A DNA stretch of 64,000 nt from Panonychus citri (lineage: Eukaryota; Arthropoda; Arachnida; Trombidiformes; Tetranychidae), in assembly GCF_014898815.1 (NCBI RefSeq), contig NW_026515450.1, positions 620,001-684,000 on the forward strand, read 5' to 3'. The notes beneath the pieces are model-generated. The model was not told where the DNA came from. It ran no database searches and worked only from the letters and a program-made list of their open reading frames with translations. Of this stretch, positions 38,601-54,814 are shown one piece after another (position 1 is the first letter of the stretch; each line of letters opens with the position of its first letter). A program made the translations under genes and the position numbers.

Positions 38601-40820
38601 TGATGATAATGATGAATCATAGAGTGAAAAACACAAAACAATAGCAACAAATAAAATATAATCCATGTAATAATATTCAGAGTGAACAATAATGATAACA
38701 TTGATATAATAATATAATACACTTCACATTCACCTAGGGAATCATTCAAATCTGTACTTTGATTTGAAGAGAAGCAAAAAAAAACCAATTATGATGATTG
38801 TTGTTCAGCTTTTCATCATCATCATCATCATCATCATCCTATTCCACTTTTCCTCCTCTTCCTCATCATCATCCTTAACTATCATTACTTTACAGTTTCC
38901 ATCAACATGGTTACCAGTAAATATAAAAAGCAATAATATTTTTCCATGAAAATATTACTTACGATTCATAAATACATGAAGTTATCTCATTGATTCTCAA
39001 ATGATAATCATGATGATAAAATTAAATTGTTTCATTATTATTATATCAATATATTTATCACCTTGGGACTAGAAAATTGTTAAGATAATTAGTAGAATAT
39101 CTTGAATGCTGACCAGTTGAATGACCCTCTGACCATTGAGAATGCTATTGCATTTACAAATATACACCAAGGAAACAAATGGTTAACAATAAGTGGACAT
39201 TAACTTAAAAAAACTTTTCTTTCTCTCTCTCTCTTCAATACAATAAACCATGGAAACTAAATTACTGGACAATGGTCACTCTCTTATTTTTCAATTTGTT
39301 TTCACCTTATTTGTTGTTCCTATCTTTTTAGTCTAATCATATCCTTATGTGTATACATTTAGAGATGATAATTTATTATATTAGTGTTTGGGTTTCTTTT
39401 TTTTTCTTCATCAATGATATCATGTATTAACATTGTCTATGGTATGAGCAGTTGGAATGGCAGAAAAAAACTCCCAGTTGAACAATAACTATAACAGTAA
39501 CTAGTATATTCATATATATATATAAATAGCTGAATTGTTCAGGTTCCAAAATGATGATTCTGATAAGGTAGCATGATGATAATAACAATAATGATGATGA
39601 TGATTCCTTTTGCTTTTTTGATATTATTATCAGCACCTTATGGTTATAGTATTTTTTTTTCATCGTCATTATTATTATCATCATCATCTTGCAATGAACA
39701 ATGTGCATGATAAATAAAAAAAAAGTTCTTGTTGATTGTTCTTGACTCTTTCATGAGTTTCACCAATTGTTGTACTAAATACTCAGTATCTTCTTTATCA
39801 TCTTTTGTCATCTTAGAGACACTTTTTGTCTTTCTCTTTCATTATCACTGTTCTATCCACTTTTTCTCACCACCCCCTTCATGAAGATAAGTAAGAGAAT
39901 AAAAAAAAAGTTCTAAAGACTTGAAGAAAAGTTCTTATTCTATCCTCGATTTTTTTTCTTATTCTATTCTTTTATTCAATCATTTTTTTCTTCTTTCTTC
40001 TCTTGTCTTCATCGAACCCTTCGTTCTGTGTAATGATGATGATAAGCAAAAAGATAATATCAATAGACTTGATATTATAGCGAGATAATTATGATGAAAG
40101 AATTATTTTTCTCCTTTATTTCTTCCTGTTTTTTTCTCATGATATCAGAACTTTTTCCCCTCTTTCTCTTTGAATTATCATCTCTCTCTCTCTCTCTCTC
40201 TCTCTTTTTCTCTCTTCATCTTTCCCTTTTGTTTAACGTTTTCTTCCTCAATGAAAAAGTTATTACATTTATCCAATGATTATCAGCATCATTATTATCA
40301 TTGTTTATTTTCTGATCATTCTGGTGATAATAATAGGGAAAAAAGTTCCAAGCCCAGAATTCATCAGAAAAAGATTAAAATATTATCAACCAATGGTCAT
40401 TTCTAATGTTACCTTTTATCACTTTGTTTTTACCTTGGTTTATATTAACTAGTTGAAAATGATAATATAATAGTATATTATTGACTTTGTTATTGCTGAG
40501 TGATAATAGTTATCATGAGATAATGATGATAAAATTGATGAATCATGAATTCTGACAAACAAGAAGTATATTATCTTAGTAAATAGATTTATTTATAACA
40601 TGATAATGAAAAAAAGTATATATGATAATGTTATTGATTATAATCAACATATTGCTAGAGAGAGAGAGAGAGATAAAAAATGTCATCTAAATGAGATGAG
40701 AATCGATTCTGAATTCAGAATATTTATTCTGATCTATTTTGGACATAAAGTCCAATGAAACTAGAAGGAAATTTATATAAAGTTTGTCATGGAATTTACC
40801 ATGAAACTATTCTGTAACTC

Positions 40821-40859
<39 letters not shown>

Positions 40860-42238
40860 CTCTAATTCTTTAGAACTTTAGTTCTCTATCAACTACTCGA
40901 ACCTGTCAAGCTCAGTTGTAATTCTGTGTGTTGTTATAAAGCTAAAAAGCTAGTTAAGTAAATGGCTCTCGATAAACTCATGGGAAATAAGAGTAAAGAA
41001 TAGACAACAACAAATAGATAAGATATTACCAGGGATATGAAATGCTCGAAGAAGATGAAACCAGAAGATGAGAAAGACTCATTGATGATGATGATGATAA
41101 GTGACTCTGGTAATTGAATCATGTTTTTATTACTATTCTTGTTGTTATTTGTTTCAATTCATTTTCATCTGTAAACTTTTTCATCTCTCAAAGTGAGAGT
41201 AAGGAAAAAAGAGTCTAAATTGTTGAACAAATGATTTTATTTTCATCTAAATTCATTTTAACAATGATACAATTAATATCAATTTAGAGACTATAATCAG
41301 TGTCATGGTGATGATGATGATTATTATTATGGTCGTCATGAGATTGAAATAATTAATATTCAGAGAAAACTAGTCGAACCAAAGATTCATATTAAATGTA
41401 AAGGAAAAGAAATACAAAAATATATAAAATTATTCTTGCAGAATTTAAATGAATAACCATCATGAATGAATTCACTCATGGAGTCAAGGTTGTTATGTGC
41501 TTTTTTGGTGAAGTTTCTGTAAGGTTTTTCGAGAAATTGAAAAAAAATGATTTCATTTTCACTATTCAGGAAAATGAATATAATATCCATGAAAAAAAAA
41601 ACACTCAGAGATACTCACATGTAATTCATGATTAAGATACAAATGAGTTTCATTTTTTTTTGTTATTCATTCACTTTCTCAGCTAATGATTTACTATGTA
41701 TATCAATGTTATTGATTAGCAATTTGCAGATTAGATTAATAATTCATGCTACTGAATTATCATCTTAAAGGTAATACATTTAACATGAAACTTAAATGAT
41801 GATGTAGTAAATATAATCTACCCTTGCCATTAGTTTAACTAATGAGAAAACTGAACTTTTCTCATTTTCATGATTTCATCTTGTTGTTGGTGTTGGTTAA
41901 TGTTGATTTCATGGTAATAAGGAAGGGAGAAAAAATTTTCAAATGAATTTTCAACATTTAAACCGATACAGATACTACACACTTTGAGTCTTAATTGTTT
42001 AGATATTTGGTAACAATAAAACTAATTGTTTCACATTGATTTACTATTACTAACAGGCAATAGTTTTTGGTATAACAATCAAATTGATGTTGTTGTTGTT
42101 GTTTATCAGATTAATGATATTGATGGTTTAATATCATTATCGGTAAATTCTGAATGTAAGGTTAAATACCCTGAAGGATATTTTCATGATTCTATTTTAT
42201 TTTTCATTCCGTTGACTTTTTGCTCTCTTCATCCAGCT

Positions 42239-42284
<46 letters not shown>

Positions 42285-45200
42285 ACTTTTTCGAGTTTTA
42301 TAAGGAAAGAGTAGGGGTTGAGGACGAGAATTCGTATCGATTATTTTTGTAGCTTCTCCTTTTATATATTTCCTTCATCTTTTTCTACAAGTTCTAATGC
42401 TCAATTGGATCTAGATTGGATTATTGCATTTTCTGTCTTCCTCTTTCTTTTTCTCTGACTTTTCTCCTTTCCATCTTCCTATTTTGATAATATCATCTTC
42501 ATCTTTATCCTGATCTCTTGTTCATGATGATGATCATTCTTCATCTTGACATGAATCCATAAGATATCAAGAATATATTACATCATGATAGGTATTATCT
42601 TAGGTACTTTTTTCTTCACTTGAATGGGAAGGAATAGGAGGAAGTAAAGATGATGATGATGATGATGGAGTAAGAGAAAAAAAGAAATAGCTTTTATCTT
42701 CTTCTCAATTTGTAGATTCTTCTCTCTAATATCTATGGCAAGTCTCTTTTACTTTAAAAATGCCCAAGGGCATTTTCTTCATCTTCTTATGTTTTTCGTC
42801 TTTATAATATCTTCTTCCTCCTTTATCATTTCTTTCTTGATCAATCTTCATGATTACTATTTCTCTTTCTCTCTCTCATTTTCCATGTAATATTTACATT
42901 AAGCTCCAGGTTTAGACTCGTTATTTTATCTTCATCTTCATCTTCATCTCTCTCTCTCTCTCTTTGTTATTTGCTGGACACTTGATTGGTTGACCTTCTT
43001 CATTTACTGTCCATTTTATTTCCTCTTGGGTTGTTATTCAATGAGTTGGAAATGTTTGGTTTGATTTGGAAGTTGAAGTTGTGAGCAGTTTTTTTCTGTT
43101 TTTGTTTCTTTTTTCTCGGTTCCTGATAATCAAAAACACCAACAAACACCCACACATTCACATGTTACAGTTGAAGATAAAAAGTTCAGAGGGAACGATA
43201 AACCCATTCAATTAGATGGAAAAACAGTAAAGTGGACAGTAAGAGCGTAACTTGATTACTATTGAAGTACCTGAAGTAATAAATAAAAGTTGTTGTTGCT
43301 CATGACAATCAAATCTAATTTTAACCAAACAAACATTCAATCAACAATCAAATGTAAATTAATGTTGATTCAAATTAATTGTTCATCATCAATAAGTCAA
43401 TCAAATGAGTTCTCAGTGATTAATCAATTAAGATTACACATTACAATCAAATTCCCTGAGCAATAAGATGATAAATTTAATCAATGTAACATTAACCTTG
43501 ATTGTCTTTAATCACTTTGCTTACAATTTACACAATTAACTGATTAATATCAATTAATTTGAACAACAATCATCTTATTCAAATGATTATCAATTATCAA
43601 ATTGAATCCTTCAATTGATTTAAATTTGATTTATCACCTACATTTAGATTGTGCTAATGCTTATTAATTAGCTCAATTAGTTGATTAATTAATTGATATA
43701 TTTACCTTTCTAATTACATATAATAGTTTTTTTTACATAATGGATAATATTATGTGTTTGGATTAATTAATAAATCAATTAAAATCTAATGTGGTGTTAA
43801 TGAGTTTCGGTTTAGTCAGAAATTTTCAATTGCTTACAAATATGAAAAAGTTTTTAATCACAATTAATTTTGATTGTTTGACTATGTTGTCAATTAAATT
43901 TAATTGTGATTAAAAACATTACATTAAACAAACTCGGAGCTAATTGTTTGGACTTTTCCCCCATATCTAATTAGTTAATTAATGTAATAAAATAAATGTA
44001 GCCGATAATGATTATTATTATGATTTAAGGTAATGATGTTTGTTAGTAATATTTAATTTGATTTATGATTAACAATTAGAAATCAGTTGAATGAGATGGT
44101 TAACTAACTAATCATGGTAATCGTGATTGGTTATAATAATAATAGGGTTAACTTAATGAAAGTTAATTAGTTTTACTAATCATTAGAGCTTAATGAAGGA
44201 GGGATAATCTTTATGAGGATAATATTGATACAGATTAAATGATTTGATGATAATTTATGAATTCGGATAAAAGATGAGATTCTCTCTCTCTCAGTTTCCA
44301 TGGAGATGATGAGATTATCATTGATTTGAATAGCCGATGATTTAGTAAGAAGTGGGAGGAAGATGAGTAGATGAATTAGAATGGTCATCATCCTCCTTCA
44401 GAGCAAATGATGTCTTTTTAGTCCATTGGGTAATAATTTGGATGAGAGAGAAAGGGAGAGAGAGAGAGAGCAAACGATAAAAGTTTTCTCTTCGTCTCAA
44501 AGGTGGACATTAGGATGGACAGAAAAGGTTGAAGAAATTGATGTTGTTGATGATCATTTGGTGGTGAATTGGATGGTTAATACTCTAAGCTTGAAACTCT
44601 CTTCCTGGTTTGGTGATGAGAGATGTGAGATGAAAGAGCTTCAGGATGATTATCAGAATCTTTTTCGTTCTATCATCTTCTCATTGGGTGAATCATTTTT
44701 CCAAATCAGATTATCTTTCAGAATAATGATAATGTCCATCAGGCTTGATTTCATCTTTAAGATGTTTGAATAAACAACATGCTCCAATCCTTCACATCTC
44801 TCTCTCTCTCTGCAATTCTTATTTAAATCTTGTTGAATAAATGCAAGATGATGATGTATAAACTCATCGAAGGTAAATATTTTCTGGTTATATTTAAATT
44901 TCAGGTCACGTTGATTTATTTACATGGAAAGAGAAAAAGAAAAGGAGAAACTGAAGATGATAGAGAGAGAAAGAAAGAAAGAAGAGAGAGAGACAAATGG
45001 AAAGATTTGCATTTACCTAAGAATTTGCTTATCCTTTTCATCATTCTTATCTTCATGTTGATCATCATTATTATTATAATGATGATGATGCCTTACATGA
45101 TGTCAACCTCAAGCCACTTTCATCATCATCATCAAGATAATCATTATCATTACCATGAATGTTATGCAATTGGAATCAGAATAATTTGTTTCATCATATT

Positions 45201-48200
45201 TTTTGCATTTTTTTCCCTTCTCTCATCATCATCTCTTGTAATTCTGTAAATTATACTTTATTTAACATGATGATAATGATGATGCTATTATTTTCATAGA
45301 AAATTACATATTTTGCATTTCATGATATCCACCAGTCCCAGGGATAGAGTGGGAGGATAAAAACGTAAGAAAAGTGAGTTTGTGAGAGAGAGAGAGCATA
45401 AGATTACATCATGCAATAGGCTTGAATAGTACAAAATCTGTGCAAAAGTTAAGGTTGAATTTGCATTAGTAGATTCATATTCTGATCTGAGTATATTTCC
45501 CTTTTTCATGATATTGTTCATTAACTCAACCACCCATTTCTAACCTTTACCACCACCACCACGATAATCATCACAACCACCACCTCCTCCTCATGATATA
45601 ACAATTTATCATGAGCATATTAAGTTTAGCTTGACTATTTTTTGACATTGTTTCAGTTTCTTTTTGATATTCCTACTCTCTCTCTCTCTCTCAATTTCAT
45701 TCACTGAATCAAATCAGATGAATATTAATTCACATTTTATGTTACTAAATTGACTCAGAAAAAAAGGAAAGTTTTTTTACCGTTATTTTCATTATATATT
45801 GACAATAAATGAGTCTCTTATTGTTAAGGAAAAAGAAATGAGTTTCAGTCATGAAATATTTGATTCTTTCTATGGTAAAAATTTTCCTTCTCTGTGAATA
45901 TTACCTTTACAATTAAACTCATTTGACTGAACTCACAATGAATTGAATGATTACTGATACAATCATGAAGATATGAACTCTATTCTCAATGAATCTCATG
46001 AGAATGATAAATAAAGTCAATTAGTACTAATGAGAAATTACTTGCTAATCTAATCCATGCAAATCAATTTCGTGATAACTTTTGTAGCCTTTTTTTTAAT
46101 ATTATATTTACCATAACCAGTAACACCAACCAGTTATCATTGATTATCATTAGTTGATTATATTCATGAGTATCAGAATCAGTGTCATGTCAACTAGCTT
46201 ATCATCATGATTATCATATGATAATAACTAGTCCATAGTTTATATCCATTTAGAATAACAAAATTTAAGGTCAGTGTCCATGGTAATAATTTATTATGAT
46301 TGTTGTTGTTGTTGTTGTTATGAAAATAATGATAGCGAAATAAAGTATGATAGTGATTGTGATTGTGAATGCTAGATATTGAATACTTTAATTCAGGTTC
46401 GTTTCCATGTGGATGTCACTTATTGAACCTAATTTTTGAATATGGGAAACCTTAGTTGGAGAGAAGTTTTTTTATTCGAAATGTAAAATAATCGTAGAGA
46501 AGTTAGAGAGAAAAAGGTGTATGACGATAGGACTGAATTTTTAGAAAAAAATCAAGTCGAAACTTTGGAAAACTGAATTTGAGGAGAGAGAAAAAAACTC
46601 AAGTTTCATGGAGGAAGAGAAAGAACAGTAAAATGAAGAGATGAAGTGAGATTGTGGATGTTAAATGATCGCTTGAAGAAGAGGAGTTGGAATGAGAGAG
46701 ATAAATGCAAACAATGACATGGAACATGGTGGAAAGACTTATAAATCGTAGAGAGAGAGAGATTAAGAGGAAGAAGTTAAAGTAATATAATAGTAAAAGA
46801 CATTGGATAGAAAACGCATTGAGCTCATAAAGTTGTTATCCTTATCCAAAACGATCTAATATCTTTTTTCCAAGTAATAGCTTCCAAATAATGACTTCTT
46901 TATACCTCCCTGTCTCACTCTCTTTCTCTCTCTCTCTCTCTCTAAAACACATTCACTCACTATTTCAATCTCAATCCTGATGACTGATTTACTTTATCTT
47001 CCTCATCCTCCTTTTTTTCTCGAACTGATACAATATCTAATGTGTTATCAATATAATACATATACTATCTCAGTATTTCCGGATATTTGAAAAAAAATTG
47101 TTTCCTTCTTTAAGGTATTTCGCTTCAATGAAGCATCGCCATAAAGTTTTACAGTAATATGTTGTTACTTAAAGGTAAGATGATACAATGGAACTTCATT
47201 TTCCACCGTTTTCTTTCATTTTTTTCCTCTCCTTGTATCTTTACATCATCGAATTGACTCTCTACTATCCATTTATCTCTCTCTCTCTCTCTCTCGTTCT
47301 TCATGTCTGTCTGTCTATGTCATTGTAATATCAATCTAGAAGAAAGATATTGAGAAAGAGAGAGAGAGCATCGTTTTCTTATCTTTTTCTTTCATCTGAA
47401 TATTCATGTTGAATGAATTCAGGTTCATTGATAACTGAACAAACTCACATGCCTCTTTCTCAGGGGAATTGAAGCTTATCTCATTTCTGTGAAAGGTTTC
47501 TGTGTATATTTCCCGCTGAGGTTGACTGATAGGGTAGAAGTGTGTATATTTCATGAACTTTTTTTTATCTATTACATGAAGATTCTGGTTTTCTGATCTT
47601 TCCTCTTACTCTTGGCTCATCACTTTTTGCTTCTCCTTTCGTGTTCATTTGATTAAACATTTTTACCATTGTTAACTGAACATTTTATATACTCAGTATA
47701 TGCTCATAGTGATCATTGGTCAAGTTATGATATCGATGATGACTGAGTATCATGAAAACTGATAAAATATTTTACATTCTCAATGATTCCTGGTTCAATT
47801 GAAGCTCATTCTCAACCAACATGACTCTGAATTTTATGTTTATAATTTTCAGTTGGGGAAATGTTTACACTGGTCATTTCTGGTCATCATGATTATTGTC
47901 ATATAAACATTTGAATGAATGAATAAAATGAAATCAACATGACGAACAAAAAAAAGGTGATATGAATGATAATGATGTTGATGGAAATGTGAGATTCAAT
48001 TCATGGATTTAAATGATTTTCACCATCGTGTTAGAAAATCACATGTATATACACACATCAGAATCTAATCATGATCATGATCATGATCATCTTCATGATG
48101 AATGAATAGAAAATTCTAAACAACATTAAATTTTCTTTTCCATTTAAACCATTGGAATAGAAATTTTATTTTTTCTCTTCCATTTTTTTTCCTCGCTGAC

Positions 48201-51200
48201 CATTAACATTATTCGTAACAAATCTTATTGACCATGAATCATTAATACGATTCCAAATGATTTGGCTCAGATTCCATGTAAAAGTGAAGAAAATTTTCTC
48301 ATTTAAGAAATTTTTCCATCGATACAACTATTATCAGATTAGAATTGAGATTGTCCACCTTGAGAATAGTCTAGAACTGGTCACCCTTTTGTTCAATGTC
48401 CGATTCCATCAATAACTATGCTGATTCTCCGTGTGTTCTGTTTGATTTGGAAATGGAAACCGAATCAGTAAATTGTTAAACAATCGACTTGAAACTTTTA
48501 CCTCTCACATCATTTACTTTCTGTTTGGAGACATTTAAAAGGTTATGATGGAGAATGAGAGTGGAAAATGGAAGGTAGAATATCAAATTTATGCCGAACT
48601 TGAAACAGAAAAATGGAAGATGAATATTCGAGCAACTGAGAAAATGTTTGGAAAAATTCTCTCTTTTTGTTGCTTTTTCTTTATCACCTTTGAATTGCCA
48701 TTTTTTTTTCTTCTTACTCTTCGTCTAATGTCATGATATTTTTCCATGAAAAAGTTCGTAAACTGAGTAATAGCAAGAATACCAATGAGAGTTTCAAAAC
48801 ATCAAAAAATCATCAGAAGAGAGAAGTAATCGAAGTAAGGAGATTAATGTACAAAGAACGAAGATGAACCAAATCGAATATTAAATCGAACGAGAAAAGT
48901 TAAGGTGGTAGATTTTTTAAAGAATCGGTGAGTTTGTGAAAAGAAAGTGAATCATAAATGAACATCAAAATTCAGTTCAAATTCTCAATCTGAGTTGTTG
49001 AATTTTAATGTCATCGAATTGAAGTTCATCTACTCTCGTCATAAAACATCATCATCATGGTTAAAGTTTGATAATAAGAATTAGACAGAAAAAAAATTGA
49101 TAGCGAACGAAAAAAAAACAAATCAATCTAATCATTGGGCATATGAATCGATTATGATTAGAACTTTTTTCTCTCGACTTTTTCGTCAACGTTATTTCAT
49201 ATTCACCAGTTATTATTAATCCTGAGTTTCCAATGAAAGTTGGATTAACTGTCAATTGAATTGATTATCCTTTTCTACCATTTCCCAATCAAGTTTATTA
49301 CTGTTATATAATAATAATAATTGTTAGTTATGGTGAATTAGTTACGATTAAATTATGTGCATAGTTAATGATGTTACTTAATCCCTTTACTTGATTAGTT
49401 TGTTGTTGATTTAGTTTTTATATTTTCATTAATCCTCTTATTAATTTTTTCCTCTACCATTATCAGAATACAGAACTTTGAGTCTTGATTATCTTCATGT
49501 TTACCGTTTGCCCGAATTTAGGTCAACTTAGCATGATGACCTCTCACATGTTAAGGTTATGAACTTATCCTTTTGTTTTTACTCTTATTTATTACCTCAT
49601 GTTCGTGATGTTTATATTGAACATAAATATAATTTAGATTCAAGGTTAACTGGTATCGATTTTCATTCCAATCGATATTACAATGAATCTCCAATCAGCT
49701 GATTCTAGTAATAGTTGAATGAACTTTTCTATCACACACTTTGTTGAAAGAAAACAATCAATCATGATTAATATTAATTATGATCAATAAGATTCCTGCG
49801 TTGAATTTGTATTATTAATCATTATCATGGTAATGATTTAAGGGATATGAGAAACAATTGAAATGTTTCAATGAAAAACTTTTTTTATTCATCATGATAA
49901 GTGAATCAATTAATTGCTCTGAAAGTGGCTAAGGTTAAATTTAAGTGAAAATGATTAACAATTAATCACACATTGGCTTAATTGTTGTAAATTGGTTTTA
50001 TGTTTAGATATCAATTATTATATTACATTAGTATAATGATAATTTGCATAATCATTGAACCATCATGATATTCATTATGTTGAATTTGTATGATGATGAA
50101 AATAACAATAACTCAATGAAAGTCATGATAAATTTTTTCTTCACCCTGATTCAGGTTCATGTAGTAAATTGAATGAGGTTGAAATTGATTCAATTGTCAA
50201 CTTGTTTATATGTATTATTTTCATCATCATGATAGGATTATAATGAATTATCATGGTGAAAGTTGAAAGTTTCATGGTAACAACCATGATAATTACATAA
50301 TATCATCATTAGTTTTCCTGGTAATGAGTTGAAAACATGAGACAAATATCATTTATCATGATGAAATTGAATGAAATACTTTCCACCGATTGATATTTAA
50401 AAACAAATACAGAATGAACTGAATTTTTATCAATGAACTTTTACCAGAATCATGATGATTATTTTATATCTGTTCAATGTGACAGTTTTTGTTCATTCAA
50501 ATTGATGAATTTTCTGAAACATTCCTGTTGCTTATGAATCATTATGAGATATTTGTTGAACTTTTCTGAATCCATCTATGAATATATTTATTTGTACTTA
50601 AAATTATTAATGAAGACAACGAAACAATCAAATTAATATATTACTCTGATTGTTGATAAAAAATCAATCTGAATGGATGAATAATGAATGATGAACTAAC
50701 ATGTTCATGATAATTGAGTGTAATATTTAATTCAGATGATAATATCTTGAATAGAAATTGAGAGAGAAAAATTTTCTGATTTCTTTTCCTTCTTCAATTG
50801 AGAAAAGTTCTGAATAGTTACTCAACTTTTTAAGATTCCAATTTTCCATCTCATTAACTGAGATAAATACATCATGTTTTTAGATTCTCTCAAAATTCAG
50901 GATTGGGTGAAAGTTGGAAATTTGAAAAATAGTTATTATTAACTTTTCGTTGTTGATAATAATAATTTTCATGATAAAAGTTAACATCTAAATTAAGAGT
51001 TGCCATTGGAGGGAGATGAAAGTTCATTTAAAATCATCAACTACCATGGTAACCATGATGATGAGTAGCAAAAATGTTGAAACGTTAAAGAAAATGTAAT
51101 TATCAATCATGAAGTAATTATAATCCTTTATTGGTGAATTAACAGTAAGGTCAAAAGTTCTGGATATTGAATCAGAGAGAAAATTAAATTCTGCCAAAAA

Positions 51201-54200
51201 AAAAGTTGAAAAGTTACCATGGTTACTCCAAATAGGTAGATAAATAAAATTTCATGGGTCAGGAATGAGTTGAATTCTGTGAAACCAGATTAATATCCCA
51301 TGGATCAAGCTGATTTACCCCTAACCTAATTCAATGAATTTTCATAAATTATAATGTTTACAACTGAATTTTCAGTCAAAGATCATTAGCCTTAATATTA
51401 TCTCAATCAATGAACTTTTTTTATGATTATTGAATTTGAATCATGTTTTATATTATTACGAGTAGTTGATATTTCTGAACTTTTTTCATTATTATTTTTT
51501 ATTATTAACTTTTCATTTAGAAATCATGAAATTACCCTAATAATAATAAACTTTACCGAGGATATTTATGAATTCAGTGTCACGAAAGATTAGATTTAAT
51601 GAAAAGAAAAAGTTTATTATCCTGAATTAATAATATTACGAGAGCTGAATTGGATGCAACTACTTGAAACGATACTTACTATCATGAAATTGAATGAATC
51701 AAAATTTCGAGAAAGTAAAAACAATTATTACCTTTGTTATTTTTCATGGAAAAATAGTTGAACCATTTTAAATTGATAACTTTTTATCCATGTTCCAAAC
51801 ATGTGAATATTTATCATGATAAAATCTCACTAACATGGAATGTGATTGGGGAGGGAGAGAGAAAATTTTTCTTCAAATTTTCTATTTTATTTTCTATCTT
51901 TTTATTTGCTCCCATTTTCAGAACTTTGATTGAATTTGATAACTAATCAGATAACTAATGGTAAATTCTCATTCTCATTCTCATGTATATTATTTTTTAC
52001 TCAGTTGAAAAATGACATTTCCCTGAGCTCTTTTATCATTCCGATGTTAATATTCATTTTATATCATGGAACGTGATTGTACCTTTAGCTTTTCGTCTTA
52101 CGAAATGAAAATTCTTGATTTCAGATTCTTTCATTTTCTCTAACTTAAACTCATGGAAGTTGGAACATTTTTACTCTTCTTTTTTTCTCAAATCTTCTTA
52201 TTCAGAATTCCCTGAGAATCAGATATCTTTTTCTCTACTTTTCTTTTGTTTTTTAGCTCCTCTCTCTCTCCCTAAATTACAGATTAAATTTTACCTTTCT
52301 CTTCAGAGAATTCGTCTGAGGTTATATACCTTTTTGTGCTCATGAATATCATGGGATGGAAAAGTTTCCATGGTAAACATCAATATGATGGAAAGAGAAG
52401 TCGAAGAAAAAATGAAAATCAGAGCCAATCAGATGTTCACAGAATTCAATGTATCAATTTAATAATGAATACACTGTGTGTATGATGAATTTTCATTCAA
52501 TCAAATTAGAATTACTTTTTAATTTGACTAATCTAAATTACTATTATACCAGAGTCACATGATTATGAATAAATTCTGATTTCTGATTAAGATTAGATTC
52601 AAATTTGGAAAAATTTACTTTCCCTTTTTCCAAGTTGATCAATGAAAGTTTCAAACGAGTTGAAATTTGTACAAATAAATTATTGAGTTGATACATGATT
52701 TTCTGAATCAATACAAACACATCAGCTATCAGAACTTTCAAATTATCTCTTCAATGGATCATGAATTCATTTAATACCAATTGAACATCATGTTGATAGT
52801 TACTGAAACATTTGAAAACTTTGTAACGGTAAAATGTGAACTAACAACTAGAGACTCGATTTTTGAACCATAATCAAATATAATTGTTCCAATAATTTAA
52901 TTGTAATTAGATTCTCGCAATTATCATTTACGAGAAATGATCTTCTTTAATTGCATCAATTTACTTGAAAATAATTGCGATCGTAACTGTTAATCAAATG
53001 TTTCATTAAACTTTCTTTTGCTAATTTGGTTTTACCAGATCGAAACTTTTAGATTACAATTTGTTAATTATTTCCAATTAACAATGATTTTTACATGTAA
53101 TTTACATCAATATTACAACTGTATTCCAATTGCTATTATAAACATGAACAATCAATGTAATACAATTGAATATTTAACTAAATTGTTAATTAACATTTTA
53201 AAGTGAGAAATTGTATCATGATGATGTAACCATGGTAACGATTTAATGTAAAGTAATTTCAAAATTTTGAAGCTAAATTCAGTTCAATACCTCAGCATGA
53301 TGATGATGATAACATGATATTCACACTGATAATTATTGTAATCTCGTTATTCACTGATCCTGATGAGCTATTACAATTTACCCAATTACCTTTGGAAAAG
53401 TTTTTTGTTTTATATTTTGATAAAATTTACTTTTGTTGTTTTTTTTTCATGATTCCAAAAGTTAATTATCCTTCATGATATTATACAGTGATAAATGAAG
53501 TGACTCTGAATTTTTGTATACTCAGCATTCTGTATATGTATACACCAGAAGGAAGATAATGATGAGCAGAAAGAGACAAAAAAGAATCCATGAATTGAAT
53601 GAATGAATGAACTCAACTGAGTATATTTATCTCTCATTTTTACGTGAAAAATGATTATCGAGTTCTGAATAATGGTTGTTTATTGAAACCACAAATGAGC
53701 ATCACAAGAAAACAATTGAGATTCAACATGATGATGAACTGAATATCTTTGAAACCCAAAGAATTAGATGGAGAAAAAAACATTCCATCAGAAAATCATG
53801 CAGAAAAGGAGAGAGAGAGAAATGAAGATGAAGATGATGATCAAGCCTCACGAAGCATTAGAACCGAAACTTACATGATGATAGTGATGTTCGATATTCC
53901 CATTAGATAAACAATCGAGGAACCATGAAGAAGGAATGAAAAAACAATCAACATTCTTGATTAACTTTCATCTTCCTAAATTATCAATCAGCTAATTGAG
54001 TAACTGTATTTAAAAGGCTCAAGGGTTTAATCTGAATGGAAAATTAAATGATAGGATTAAAAGTTAAATTGAAGTTCATTTGTCTATTATGATTTATTTC
54101 AATGAGATTGAATATTTGAATCTAATCTTGTTGATTGTTATTGTTAACTTTTGATTGTCTATTCAATTTATATGATTAATTCCCATAGTGTGTGTGTGTA

Positions 54201-54776
54201 TGTGTTCATGGGAGTGCAGGTGAATGATAATCATGAATGAATAAACATTGGATAAGTTTTGTGGTAACAGTGAAAATAAAATGAGAATTTAAATTTAATT
54301 TGATAAATTACTTCAATTGTATTGGAGGTTTAAAGTTATTGGGTTTTCAGGGTAATCAACTTGATTAGATTATTATTAGTTTGTCTCAATTGAATTATCA
54401 GGATAAACAATAATCAGATTCATCATCATTGATACTTTATAATATTAGTAATAAAGTTTTCATGTTTACCTTTGTGTACAATTTATTAATAATTAATACA
54501 AGATCAATATGATTGTTGTATAAACAAATTGATTAATCTATTAATTGTTTCTCATGATAATACTGATGATGTCAATTTGTAAATGTTTGTCTCTGTAATT
54601 GTTTAATCATTAAAAACGATGATGATATTAGACTTTAAAATTAATAAAATCTATGGAAAATAATTGATGAAGATAATTTTTTAATGATAGTAAAAGTTTT
54701 TCTTTGATTGTTTTGTAATGACAATGAAGATGATGGGAGTAAAGAGGGAGGATGATAATGATTATTCTGGGTGAGA

Positions 54777-54814
<38 letters not shown>

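Noticed and set aside
42056..42140. Exon-like stretch in plexin intron 2 with AG before and GT after
   Set aside because: The encoded residues are low-complexity and do not fit between exons 2 and 3, which already join in frame with continuous Sema homology.
44830..45249. 139-codon plus-strand frame in plexin intron 2
   Set aside because: Composed of GA- and ATC-repeat translations (poly-charged, then poly-Ile/His); no homology.
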